From the NCBI RefSeq assembly GCF_036884655.1, contig NC_088340.1, positions 29,700,501 to 29,764,500 of the forward strand: a stretch of 64,000 bases of DNA, given 5' to 3'. Below, one piece after another: positions 11,896-23,600 of the stretch. This stretch comes from Musa acuminata AAA Group (taxonomy: Eukaryota; Streptophyta; Magnoliopsida; Zingiberales; Musaceae). The translations under genes were made by a program, and so were the position numbers. The notes under the pieces are model-generated. The model searched no databases. It was not told where the DNA came from and saw only the letters and a program-made list of their open reading frames with translations. The stretch's first letter is position 1. The number at the start of each line of letters is the position of its first letter.

Positions 11896-12140
11896 GGCTT
11901 ACCAAAAGCAGTTTAAAGGAGCACTAAGATCTTGTAGAGATAATAATAATCACCATCTCATGATGTAATACCATAAATCAAACGGCAAAACAGGTTGAAA
12001 CCATACACATGACCTAATTCATATAAAGTCTTCAGAGGACGATATCAACACCATGCTTTTCAAGCAACACACAGTTCTCTCTATTCACAAATGGCCACAA
12101 CAAAACTACAGCACGGGGTCCGGAGGCCCCTACCCACCAG

Positions 12141-15018
12141 TTAACCCCGTACTGGTACTTCCTGAGCTGCGACCTCAGTTTCAGGGAGGTCGCCATTCGT
12201 TTGTCCTTCCTCAGCCGAGTCCCCAGGAGAGGCCGGCTCCGCTGCAACACAAGTTTCAGCGGAACTGTTTCCTACCTCAGGCTTCTCAGTTCCTGGCATC
12301 AGAGATTTTGCATCAGGCTTTGTTGCTGTTGGTGATTTCTGTGATGGAAGCTTGGAGAGTAACTTTTGCTTTGGCTTCTTTGGAAGGGCTGCATTCCCCT
12401 TGCTGCTTGCGGCACCATCACTCGGTTTGGTTGAGCTGGAGGTACCGACTTCTGAAGAACCATCTGCTGCAGAAACGGATTGCTTGCGACGGCCGAGCTT
12501 TGGTGATCGAGCGCGCGTCGGAGGGATCTGTAGATTAGCAGCAGGATGCTTCGGGTATGTTCTCTTTCCAAGTATGCTTATCAAAGGCATTAATTATATG
12601 GTAACACAAAGATTACTTCTAAAAATGATTTGGAAGGAAACAAAACAGAAAGAGGAAAAGTAAATACAAATCGAGAAATCACAAAGTTTCTTAAGATTTA
12701 ACGGGCTCTAATCTTCTGCATGCCAATTGCCAACCATATACAAAGTTATTTAGCAGAGAAACAAGTTACATGCCAATTGATTATATAGTACCAAAAGGAA
12801 ACTGAACACCAAGAAGTTAATTATCAAAGCTATGGCAAGCCAGAGTTATATCTGTACATATATTTAGCGAGGAAGCCCTAACTATTCATTCGAAAGAAAA
12901 TATAAGCAGAGGCAAGTATTAAGGTATTTGTCAATGACTAATCAAATTTGTAGATGCACTTCTCTAACGGTACCTTCTTCAATTCAACTTTTGGAGGACC
13001 AGGTTCCTGATAAAAGCTTGGCATTGGAGTGGCTTTAAAGGTCAAGGTCTTCCTTAGCCGTCTGATCTCGGCCTCTTGATTCTCCTATAATATATTGTTT
13101 TCTAGAGAACTTAGTCCACATTCAGTCTGCAAAAGCTTTCATGAAGGACAAGGAAAACCCAAGTTCAAAGAAGAAGATCACCTTGGATTTTGCCTGCAGG
13201 TTAGTCTTTTCCAGTTCCTTGGCATGATTCTTCTCTTCAAGCTTCATGAAAAACTAAGAAGACGACGACACACATTGTTTAAACAAGTGTCTTAGGTAGA
13301 GTAGTAGGAAAAGAATAGAAGTTAATCTGTCAACCTCTTTGCGTTTCTCGGCACGCTCATCCAACCTGAAGCTGAAACCACAACCAGCGCTCTTTCTTGC
13401 ACGTGGTGAACTTCTGGAATAAGCGTAGCGCAAATCTTTAAGCGACAATTCATGGCATCTAAGAAAAATTGAATCATGTGAAGTGTACAAGCATGAAACA
13501 TTACGAGGATGTGGAGTGGGCATCATCCTCTTTTCCGGCTGGCAACGGGCTTCCCGAGGGCTTTGTTTTGCTATCATTTGACCTGGTATGTCATGTTAAT
13601 TTCACCAAAAAAATGATAAATAATTTACATTACAAGGTGAAGCCAGTTTGACTCAAGGTACTGTCAAGCGATATAAGGTCGGCTTTAGGATGTAAGACAG
13701 ATGAATGCGTACAAGCACGGGATGCAATTCTAGTAACAGAGATGTAAATAAGACTATGTTTATACATTGGGTTAGTCCCGTATTTATGGACTCGGAATTA
13801 TTATTTATATCTGAGAACTGACTGAATTTGGAAGTGATAGATGAATTTCCTATTATTAATTTAAAGTTAAATATTTTAAATAAATGATTGGGGCTTAATA
13901 AACTAACGAGTTAGTTATCCTTTCGGATAGGATAACAATCTTGTGTTTAGAAAAACTATACTGGAAATACATTTAACCTATCAACTTCGTTTCTATCCTC
14001 TTAAAGTTTTCATTCACTTTCTAAAATGTATTCTAACATCAGTGTCCCTAAACAAATGTTTTCCTGAAATCGATATAACAATCTCTAAACATGCATTATA
14101 AAGTATTAAAAGCATCTGAATTAGATCGTTTTAGTAAAAAAAAGAACTTTATAGAAGTTGCATGAAATAAAAAATAAAAAAACAAATCTTACTGTGCATC
14201 TTCAGCAGATGTGCCATTTATGGTTGCCTCCGCCGCCGAGTCAGTATTGACGGACTACGGCCCAACAAGAAATAAAATAGCATCAGCAAAACAGCCCACA
14301 GTTTAGCATTACCAAAAGCATAGTTCTAATGACAGTTTAACTTGCTTATTCCAGAAAAGAAACGGAGCCCCTTAACTTCATACTCACCAATGTTTTCTGA
14401 GCAATTGCTGCAGAACGCTTAACAGCGACATCACCTGCAAGCAAAGTTGTGAAACGTAACCCACGAAAAAGGTGATTTGTCGGCATAGTTGGATGCTAAG
14501 AAGCGAGATCGAACCATTTGTGATTGAGGATGCAACTCTAGACTGCTTTGTAGATGTTGTGCTCCTGCGCGAATTATCGGCAAGGGAACCCTTGGGAGGA
14601 AATGACGAACTCTGCGACATAACATTCCTTTTCTTCTGAGACTCAGCCAAGGAAGCATTCAGAGCACCAGAATTTTTCTGCGTCTTCTTGATATCATCTT
14701 TTCCATCAGATCCATCTCCCCACTGCCCAAAACAGAGTCATACTACACGAGTTTTTGGAAACAGGCCGCAGAAAAAGCATACAATACCTCGGAAGAATTG
14801 GACGGCGATTTGTTCTCGGCGGCAGAAGTTGGCGCTTCATCGCCATCTCCAGAAGAATCAGGAGCTTCAACCTTCGACGTACCGTCGGAGCCACTGTCGA
14901 TGCGAACCGCATCGGCTCCATTCTCGGTGACTTCGTTCTCGTTGAACCCATTGGCCTCTGGAGCCTTCTCCACCGCTCCTTTATTGAGCTCCGATTCGAC
15001 TCCTCCACCTGAATCCAT
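12141..15018 (-). CDS. WVD2-like (WDL) TPX2-domain microtubule-associated protein
   Basis: Eight coding exons read on the minus strand: 15018-14788, 14722-14515, 14434-14388, 14254-14193, 13413-13335, 13253-13182, 13084-12974 and 12527-12141. They give 398 aa, and all phases agree. The start is the ATG at 15018 ([13 protein letters not shown]). Residues about 195-280 form the KLEEK/TPX2 domain that defines the WAVE-DAMPENED2 family: [36 protein letters not shown], then [10 protein letters not shown] and [11 protein letters not shown]. This domain binds microtubules, and family members influence cell expansion and organ twisting. The ends are acidic or Ser/Thr/Lys-rich and probably disordered. 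The donor after exon 2 is GTTCGA, unusual but GT-type. The 5' UTR seems to contain an intron (donor near 15310, acceptor just above 15034), with its first exon in the GC-rich stretch to about 15560. Which WDL paralogue this is cannot be told. Confidence 0.92.
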
Positions 15019-15310
15019 CTCTAGGTTTGAACTCTGCAACAGTACATCGAATTCAATTCTACTTCATCTTCGATTTCATCATATGCATCTGGCACTTGAA
15101 GCAAATCCTACTGAATTGGAGAAGGAAAAGATCAAACTGAGAGCAATTGTTTTGAGAAGATCCACAACGATCTCCTTCAAGATCGAGATAGAGGATACAT
15201 TTCCTAAAAACAACCGAACGTGTCCCGTAAATTCCACGCTGTCAATTCGCCAAATCGCGAGGCATACGGAAGATCGAGATCTAAATCAAGAACAGTGGGT
15301 CGCACAGTAC

Positions 15311-15560
15311 CTACAGAGCTCGATCGGGTGCGTCGGAGAGCGAGGGATCCAGAGGGGACGCGGCCGATCCGTGTGACGGGGAGGTGAGCGGCGATTATCC
15401 GTACCCGCCCGGCGAGACCAAACCTCCGAAATTCAATTCAACGGGCTCCGAAACCCACTCCTCTTTGAGATCGATCGGAGTCCCGATCTCTCGCCCCTCC
15501 CGGAAACCCTAGTTTCGTCGTCGGCAGCCTCGGATCCGCTCTCCGCTCTGCAACCACCAC
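15311..15560 (-). promoter_or_regulatory. Probable first non-coding exon and promoter-proximal region of the WDL gene
   Basis: On the minus strand, GAGCTCTGTAG is followed by a good donor GTACTG at 15310. A matching acceptor TTGCAG lies just upstream of the start codon, implying a 5'-UTR intron of about 270 bp. The telo-box-like motif AAACTAGGGTTT near 15515 is common at plant transcription starts. The transcription start itself is not resolved. Confidence 0.5.
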
Positions 15561-16440
15561 TTCACTCTCCCTGTGCTCGATGGCAAGAGTACAAAAGGGT
15601 CGTGGACCGATTTCAAACTACGTAAGTAGACGAAACCTTATTTACCGGAACACCACTGTGATGTTACCCAAGCATCCCTGTACTTTCCCTGAAACAACAT
15701 TATAGTCTTCGAGCCAGAGCACAGAATGTAGGGTCAATTTGGCCAGTTTATGCCAATGGACGAGTAACGACCGCTGTCGTACGATGGATTGCATAGAAAT
15801 TTCTGTGCGTGAGATCATTTGGACGGATCAGATAAGGTCGGGGAGGCGATCGTACGGTCAGAACGAGCGGATCACGGAGGCCGGTGACGCGCGCTCCGCG
15901 ACGGGCGGGGTCCCGGTTCGGGTTGGGAGGCGTGAGCTGGCGCGAACGTGAGGAGGAAAGGGGCGCGAGATGGATCGGACGGCGCGGAACGAAAGCAAGG
16001 AGAAATCTAGACCGTCAGATGGACTCCAATCATTGCGCCGCTCCAACAGGCGGGTGATGCGTTGCCGTCTCCGCTGGTGACAGGTGCGGATCCGCTGTTC
16101 TGCCTCCACCACCCAACGCCATCGTCTTCTACTACCACCCCCGCCGATTCACCTGCCTTGTGACTGGAAGCAGCCGCGGGGTCCACGAGACAGGTAGAGG
16201 TACCAAATGCTGCGTGATAGGTTGCTATGACATCTCGACCCGTGCACACACATCGTGACAACTCGACGACCATGTCGACTCCACGCACTACTGTCGTCTG
16301 CCCCACATGCATCGCACCCAATTCGAGATGTGTGCGTGGCAGCAACTGCGGCCTGGGGATTGCGTTTAATCCCCGGATTAACATTCTTCTAAGGAAAAAA
16401 TAATAATTAAATATTGAAATATCTAATTCCTCAAACTACT
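15561..16440. other. GC-rich intergenic region
   Basis: This separates the WDL gene from the next minus-strand gene. Open frames occur on both strands, but they look like GC-driven noise with no recognisable domain. It probably includes the WDL promoter. Confidence 0.4.
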
Positions 16441-16442
16441 AC

Positions 16443-16842
16443 GTGATTAATCCACAGCCCCTCCCAGCCCAAATAAGCCCACTACACATACGGGCCCTCT
16501 CCTCCGACCGACCTCACTCCCCGCCCCCTTTGTTCCTCGACTCCCCTCTCCACGAAAACCGCCTGCGATTGGCCTGGAAAGGTTCCCCTGTAACGCTAAT
16601 TCGTCGCGGGAAACCCCTTTGTCGCCTTTCTCCGACCGGGGCTTCAGTTCCTCGCCGCCCTCTCGAGCCATCGACTCTGATGGGTTTCTCCGCCGGAGTC
16701 CAGTATCGCCTCCTCTCCCATCGAGACGGTGCGTCGGGAGGGTCCAGGCCGTGAGCCCGGAGAAGGGGGAAGGAGCGGCACGGGAATAGAGCGGGAGGAG
16801 TAGTACTATATCGCTCGCTTTCGGGATCTGAGAACTGGGAGG
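16443..16842 (+). other. Possible plus-strand first exon or CpG-rich promoter of unknown transcript
   Basis: A CpG-rich block starts with AGCCCAAATAAGCCCAC, a site II-like promoter motif. It carries an ATG at 16680 (MGFSAGVQYRLLSHRDG) and ends with a good splice donor, GGGAG then GTATGT, near 16842. It could be the first exon of a transcript running toward, and antisense to, the MYOB7-like gene. No downstream coding exon was found, so it may be non-coding or only a regulatory island. Confidence 0.3.
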
Positions 16843-17025
16843 TATGTCTTTTTTCTCCTTTTGATTCTTCTTTCTTACGCTTCCATTTCAAGCCGAATTC
16901 CTCGGATGTCTATCATAATTATGCTTAAATTCTTGCATCAATACATCTCCATTGCATTGAATTCGTTGAAACTGAAATCATTGCCGGAGTATAGGAAAAT
17001 GTAGTTTCTATATGTCTTGACTGAT

Positions 17026-17028
<3 letters not shown>

Positions 17029-17068
<40 letters not shown>
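17029..17068. repeat. (TA)n microsatellite
   Basis: An uninterrupted TA dinucleotide run of 40 bp, just beyond the 3' end of the GTD-binding gene. Confidence 0.95.
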
Positions 17069-17070
<2 letters not shown>

Positions 17071-17151
17071 AAGAGAAGGAGAGAGGCTGAGATCCAGATC
17101 CACCAAGGATTTACACATTTTGGTCATGCTTTGGAGAAGCTGACGGCACAT

Positions 17152-18979
17152 CTATGTTCTTGTGAGGAACCTCCGATGCCTCATTCGAGGTGACTTGTCC
17201 AACAGCAGCAGTAACCCAGCATCGCTGCTTGGTAACCCAAAAGTGTGCCTGCTGGGTTACACTCAACGGTCAACTCATTGTTTTAACTGAGATGAATCAC
17301 CCAACCTTCAAGATATACATGTAGAAACGTAACTTACCTGGCTCGAGTTGATTTCCTTCTCCATAAAACGAATGAGATGACACTCTGGGCAAACACAAGA
17401 TCAGATGAAAGCATTAAGATTATTAACTACCTGCTTAGATGCTTGGTATCTAGAAATTAATGCAAGTAGAATAAATGGAATGCACCTGGAAATCTAAATT
17501 CTAAGTTGGTTTCAAGCAACACTATTATCTTCCTCTGTTTTCTCTGATACATCAGACTCATATCTTACTTCTCAAGTACTGTGTATCAGTTATTGTTTTG
17601 CAAGCTTGAGCTTACGCAGGTGAGGCAGCTCATTAAGAAGAAAAAGAAGGGATAAAAGAGATCAGTACCCTGATGATTGACACGATAGAAAACCTCTTGT
17701 TGGAATGTGGTTTCTTGATGAGCTTCCTCTCTGGGGCCACTTCCTTGCACATCTGCTGAGCAATCTCTTTCAGCAACACCATCTGAGCTTTATCTGTACC
17801 CATAGAAATGAAGCTCTGCCGCATGGACTCCCTGTCCGCCTCAAGCGCCTCCAACCTCGCGCAAAGTTTCCTTATCTCTGCTTCCTGCGCCACCCGACCG
17901 CCACCTCCTACAAACCTTCGGTTCTGTAGCTCCCTTGGCGTGCTCACGTAGTCGTCGCTTGCCCCATGCACCGCATCCACCGTGTACACTCTGTCGCTCA
18001 TGTCGTCTCTCCCACCATAGTCTGATGCGCAGTCCATCGCCGCCGGGAACTTGTCCCCCTTCTTGAACTCCTGGCCTGAAGCGAGGCTGCGGTAGGAGAA
18101 ACTCCTGAAATGCCGTGGCCGCCGGCGTGGGGACTGCCCCACCACGACGTCCTTGTCCATGACATGAGAGAAGCTGCTGCTTGGCATCCGTTCCAGCTGG
18201 AAGATGCGGCGCTTCTCAAGCCTCTGGAGGCGCTCCCGGGGGCTCTCTCCGGAGGGGTACTTGTCGAGGTCGGCGGCAGCATCACCGTTGCACCTCAATG
18301 GGGGATAGTCGCGAGGGAGGACGTCGAACTGGGAGACGGAGCTGGCGGCCGTGGCCGTGTCGGGGGTTTGTGGCTCGGAGGGAGGTGCGTCGCCATCAAT
18401 GCCGATGCCGTAGCTGAGGAGGCGATGGCGATAAGCCTGGACCTCGCAGGAGAGGGCTTGCACAGCCTGCTCACGCTTGAAGAGGAGGTCCTCGAGGGAG
18501 GCGATCTCCTGCTGGTCGTGGGCCATCTTCTCATCGGCGAGGCGTTTGAACTGGCGGGCCTCCATCTGGGACTCAGCTTTCTCGCGCTGGAGCCGGAGGA
18601 TCATAGACATGGCCTCCGTGGCGGCGGACGCCGCGGCGCTGCGCTCCTCCTCCAGCTCCGTGAGGAGCTTCTGGACCGACTGCTGGTGGCTGATGAGGAC
18701 CTCGCGAAGGGCCGCCGCCTCGTTCCCGATGTCCACCCGGGCGAAGCTGGCTCCGGCTCCGCCTTCGCCTTCGCCTTCGTCCCCTCTCTTGGCGACACAG
18801 GAGAGGGAGCAGGCCTCGGCGTCCCTCTCGTCCAGCTTCCGCTTCAAGGACCGGTTCCAGGCGACGGACGGGACGAAGGAGGGGCTGAAGCAGTGGCAGC
18901 CGGAGGCGCACGTCCTCGCCACGGTATCCGTGCCTCCGCCGCTGCCGTCGGGCATTGGCGTAGGTTCCCCAGGATCCAT
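17152..18979 (-). CDS. GTD-binding (DUF593) protein, MYOB7-like myosin receptor
   Basis: Three exons on the minus strand: 18979 (or 19039)-17669, 17384-17338 and 17248-17152. They give 484 aa from the ATG at 18979 (MDPGEPTPMPDG) or 504 aa from the in-frame ATG at 19039. Residues about 88-190 form the coiled-coil GTD-binding domain, with NEAAALREVLISHQQSVQKL, AMSMILRLQREKAESQMEAR and MAHDQQEIASLEDLLFKREQ. This domain binds the globular tail of class XI myosins, linking motor to vesicle or membrane cargo. The residues N-terminal to it (CASGCHCFSP, then WNRSLKRKLDE) and the C-terminus (SVISFVLWRRK, LLLLLDKSPRMRHRRF) match the Arabidopsis MYOB7 layout as I recall it. The two small last exons are missed if only long frames are read: exon 1 runs into its intron after SIIR. 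A frame upstream of 19039 looks membrane-spanning (AFLVLLLRLFLAHFLPLI) but has no ATG, so I left it out. Confidence 0.88.
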
Positions 18980-19579
18980 GAATCCCCAGAGGGCATCGAA
19001 ACGACGAGCACGCAAATTGAATCCCCCATGTTTCTCCATAGCTCCAGGTCTGCTGTTACCAAAGGTTTCCTCCACCGCCCCCTCCGATGCCAGCGCTGGC
19101 GGCCGTTGGACTGCTTCGTCCCCAACCGAAGAGGATATCAGGGGGAGGAAGTGGGCGAGGAACAGCCGGAGGAGGAGAACGAGGAACGCCAAGGGGAACC
19201 AAATCGAAGCGTGCTTCTTGGATCGCAGGCCTCTAGGGATTGGGTCCCAATAGCTCGCGCGAAGAGACGCAAAGAGAGGGAGGGGGTAGGGGAAGAGCGA
19301 GGAATAACCAACGGTGGGGGTCGTCCGATACTTGCATTAACCAGTTCTACCGTTGCCCAGGAACAACACCGCCACACCATGCGGGACCAACGATTCGAAG
19401 GAGATGGCGTGGGTCGGGTACGAAGAGTGGTGGAGGACAGCAGAGGGCAGGTTACTTTATTTGGCGGGCAAACGCGTATGTGGACGACTACGAACCGGAA
19501 CGGCGGGCTAAATTTAATAGGCCGTGCTATATCCCCTTCTGTAATGGAAAATGCCGGGTCAATATCCTAGCGGACGCGC

Positions 19580-20018
19580 TCTAACTGCCAAATCTCCACA
19601 ATCCCCACACAGTTAGAAAAAAAGAAAGAAAGGAGGACTTCTTTTTTATGTCATTTATTTTTAGAAATTTACAAAAGAAAAAGGTTTTTCTTTTCATTTT
19701 TCTACAAAAATTATTTACGTTATATTCTTGAATTTTGGTTAAGCAAACAATTAATTATCACTTATCTTTCTTTTCTCTTTTTTTTTTCCTACAACACAAA
19801 AAAAAAAAAAAGTTAAATGTCTTTGATTATGCCTTCATACTTATATATTTTTCTTATCCCTACAATAGAAAGAAAGAAAAGAATATTAAATCTCTTTTGT
19901 GTCTTATACATGTCTTTACCGAATCCATGCTCCCTCCATAATACATAATTTCCTATGATGTTGTCATGACGGTTCATCATAACAGTGCATTGGTGATAAA
20001 GCCGTCACGGCGAATATG
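19580..20018. other. AT-rich intergenic spacer
   Basis: Poly-A and poly-T tracts (for example 19798-19811) and AAGAAAG-type runs dominate. No gene, RNA or mobile-element end is seen. Confidence 0.5.
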
Positions 20019-20459
20019 TTACACCTTCCGAAAGGCAAAGACGAGACCAGAGGGGCGCCAGATTTGACTCGTCAAACTTTGACCACACCATCGGACTTTC
20101 TCGTCTGCATCGTTGTCGAATCCATTGGAAAGGCTTGGAGAAGAGTTGGGTCTCTCTTTATTCGTCGTGGAAGGCGGAGGAGGCTTCAGGGTCTTTTCTG
20201 GTGAAGGGGTATGGATAAGTTTCTTGCTGACCATGTCGTCGTCATCGTCGTCCCCACGCACCATCAAACGCCTATGTAGTTCGAGCTGCACCTCCTTCGG
20301 CCGCTGCAGGAGTGCCATGCATGCAAGTGCTTGGGCCACCGTACCCAACTTCAAGTTGCATGTACCAAGGATGGTAGTCCAACCCACTCTTCTCCACCTC
20401 CCTGCAAGATAGACATGCTTTGCCAAGGCTAGTGTATACTCTGTCGTGGAAGATACCAT
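20019..20459 (-). CDS. Uncharacterised 146-aa protein
   Basis: A single-exon frame starts at the ATG at 20459 in a strong plant start context (GCGATGG). The first 70 residues look like folded protein, with Trp-, Arg- and Cys-containing segments (LAKHVYLAGRWRRVGW, then CNLKLGTVAQALACMALLQR). They are followed by an Asp run (residues 70-75) and a Pro/Ser/Lys-rich tail. I do not recognise the family. It lies head to head with the PBL16-type kinase, with only 198 bp between the two start codons, so the two would share a promoter region. It could also be a chance frame, since several open frames overlap here. Confidence 0.45.
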   Translation of the reverse strand: MVSSTTEYTLALAKHVYLAGRWRRVGWTTILGTCNLKLGTVAQALACMALLQRPKEVQLELHRRLMVRGDDDDDDMVSKKLIHTPSPEKTLKPPPPSTTNKERPNSSPSLSNGFDNDADEKVRWCGQSLTSQIWRPSGLVFAFRKV

Positions 20460-20657
20460 CGCTCTTTCTTTGATCTCTCTAACTTCTTCACCGGGAACAG
20501 ACCAACCCTGTTGATTGTATGCAGCGGAGGAACTTCGCGTTAGAGCAGCAGCTGTTTTGTCTTCCAGTTTTGGAGCGAGTTCTTAACGAGAATCTCGCCT
20601 TCTCTCTCATATGTCGCTGGTAACATTGTGCTGATCGGTTTGGAGTTGGAGGTCGTT

Positions 20658-23600
20658 ATGGGTAATTGCTCGTTTAGAGGGAAACCATCCATCTACAGAG
20701 CTTCATCCGATGGGAGATCAGGTAGGTCACCTTTTTTTTTTTCGGAACTCTAATAATATGATTCTGGATATTGATTTCGCATTTCATGCCTTATTTATGA
20801 TTGTCTTATATAGTTATAATCAGGAGTTTCTCGTAATCTTGTTATTTGGAGAGGCATAAAGGTCGGTGATCTTAACGATTGAGGCCTTGCTATTTGCTTC
20901 TGTAGGCCTGATTTAGAGGAACTTTCTCCTCCTTCCCTGTTCTTTTGTAGCAAGGAACAAGTGCAGGTGTTGTATTGAAGTCCTTACAGGTCGCAACATG
21001 GTTCTTCAGAATTTTGGCTTGCTGCTGATTCTTTTATAGGATTCATAGACTTAAAAAGTGAACCCACATGCTTTTTATATGAAGCCAGATATCTGGATGT
21101 ATCAAAAAAACTGTTCTTTTTGACACTTCTTTCTAGTTGTGTACTTATTAATCTTGATCAAAATTTTCACCACTGTCCAGTTCTTGTAGTTCTTGTTCTA
21201 AGTCAATTATATCCACAAATATTCTTTAACATCTTCTGCTTTATACAACCATTAGAAGCTTAGACTGGGAAGCTTGTTCCTTAGCAGTGTTTATAAATTT
21301 ATCTGAATGGTTTCATCTGTCAACAGGATCTCCAGAAGTTGAGAATCCATTGGTGAAAGAAGAGGAAAAGGAGGGTACAAAATTGCCATCAAACCCAGAA
21401 GAAGTGGAGGACTTGCGACGGGACACAGCAATGAACCCCCTTGTTGTCTTCTCTTTCAGTGAACTCAAGAAAATCACAGGGAATTTTAAGCAGGACAACA
21501 TTTTGGGCATCGGCGGATTTGGTAGTGTATACAAGGGTGTCATCACTGAAGAACCTAGGGAGGGGCTTCAACCTCTTCAAGTAGCTGTGAAGGTCCATGA
21601 TGGTGATAATAGCTACCAAGGTCACAGAGAATGGCTGGTTTGAAACTCCTGATCAGTTTGATATGAACGGTTCTCAGCTTTTGGTTCTCTCTTTGATCCG
21701 ATCTCTGTTATGCTGTTTTAAGTGAAGTTTTTTTATGTCCGTAGGCTGAGGTCATATTCCTCGGGCAGCTTTCTCATCCAAATTTGGTCAAATTGATTGG
21801 TTATTGCTGCGAAGACGAGCATCGAGTCCTGGTGTATGAGTTAATGGATCGGGGCAGTGTGGAATTCAATCTCTTCTCAAGTATCTATCAAGGCCATCCT
21901 CATAATTTGCTTCTTGTGCCATTTATAATTGGATCAAAGTGTTCTTTTTCTTGGGCTATAAGCACATGCATGCACCGTGAACTATCTTTATTGTCCTCTG
22001 TTTTATTGCCTTTTGACTACTTTAGTTTCTACATCAGAGTTTATTTTCCTTTCATCATACATGCGATACCAGTTTCTTCTTATCTATAGTTGGTCCATAT
22101 CAACTCATTTCAATAAAACTCTTTGCTTGCAAGTCAGCTTGCTCCTTTCTTCCTTCATAATAATGGTTCAAGACAATCAGACATGAACTTTTGCAGTAAA
22201 TAAATTAGTCAATTGATACGACAAGAAATGTATGGCAACCACTAGGCATCAAGTGGATTTAGCTATAATATGTGACCATCTTCTAATTTATGTTTAGCTA
22301 GGGATATTTTTATATTTCAATATTTAATCATTAATATTTTTGATTAAATATATATGTTGTTATGCAGGAGTAGAAGTGCCCCTTCCGTGGTCGATTAGAA
22401 TGAGAATTGCGTTAGGTGCAGCAAAAGGGCTTGCTTTGCTCCATGACACTGAAAAGCCAGTTATATACCGTGATTTTAAAACTTCCAACATTTTGCTAGA
22501 TCAGGTTAGTATATCAAAAATTCTAAACTACGTGATATCTTGGCTTTGTTTAACAACAGTGTAGCTGTTGAATCTCAGATTTTGATGATAAAATAAATTG
22601 ATAAAATTAATATCTAATATACGTTTGAGTGACACAGAACTAACCTCGATCAAGGAAAGATAATTTGATTAAAACAGGAAGAATCGATATTGAGCAGGAG
22701 TAGAATATGTCAAAAGATTGGACGTCGGGTCGAAAGGACTTCGTGCCATGAATTCGGGCATCGGGTCGAAGGATCAGATATTGCGCCAAGGAGATCGGAA
22801 GTTGCGGGAGTCAACATGTCGATTGGGCAATACATCGAAAGAGAGGATGATGCGTCGAAGGATCGGACGAAACGTCGGACGAACCAATGACATGCCGGAC
22901 AACATAAGATTTATGCTTGTAATCGTATGTGTCTAGATCGAGTTAGTTAGGTCTAATTGAGTTGGTTTTGGGTGAAACAATGCTAACTTGATTAGGGGCT
23001 AATTGGGCCTGAATTTGGTCTGCTGTTTGACCCATTTAGTGACTTGTAGTAGGGTTTGGCGGTGATACTGCCCAGACACAATCTCCCAAACTGTGTCAAG
23101 CGATGGTACTGCCAGACTGGGTGGTGGTACCACCTGGTGTCAGTGTCAGACTGACAAGCGGTGGTACAGCCCAGTGCAAGCGGTGGTATCGCTCGTACCC
23201 GAAAGACTCAGAATTTTAAATTTTTGGCTCTATTTTTTAAACCATTTGGTGCCTATAAATACTCCGTTTGGGTAGCAATAATGGAGCAAGAATTTTTAAG
23301 GAAAAAATTGAGAAAACTCTGCCAAAACATTGAGTTCCCTCCTCCTTGAGCTTAGAAATACATCCACTCTCGATTCCTCTTCCGTCGAGGCCACCGGCTT
23401 CCACTAACGATCTTCTTTCCAACCACTATAAATTTGGTGTGCATCTTCTTTATGCTCTTCATTACTATTATTTTTCTGCTTTAACTACTTATTACATTTA
23501 CTCTAAGTCAAGCACACTTCGATATCATTTCTGATACGGTTTTATCAAATCATTAAAGTTTTTCGAATCGACGTCGTTTTCCTAAAAGCACTAATTCACC

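Noticed and set aside
12299..12663. Plus- and minus-strand frames overlapping the last WDL exon
   Set aside because: The minus frame in phase with the TPX2 exons (GPPKVELKK into [10 protein letters not shown]) explains the sequence; the others are shadows.
15858..16384. Minus-strand frames of 84 and 125 aa between the WDL and MYOB7-like genes
   Set aside because: GC-rich random frames without recognisable domain or splice context.
19040..19192. Upstream in-frame extension of the MYOB7-like protein with a membrane-like segment
   Set aside because: The extension has no ATG before the stop at about 19137-19139 on the unspliced strand reading; the frame opens only with non-ATG codons. An upstream spliced exon cannot be excluded.
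18110..19570. A 486-aa plus-strand frame
   Set aside because: It is the shadow of the GC-rich MYOB7-like exon on the minus strand, which has a conserved GTD-binding domain; the plus frame has none.
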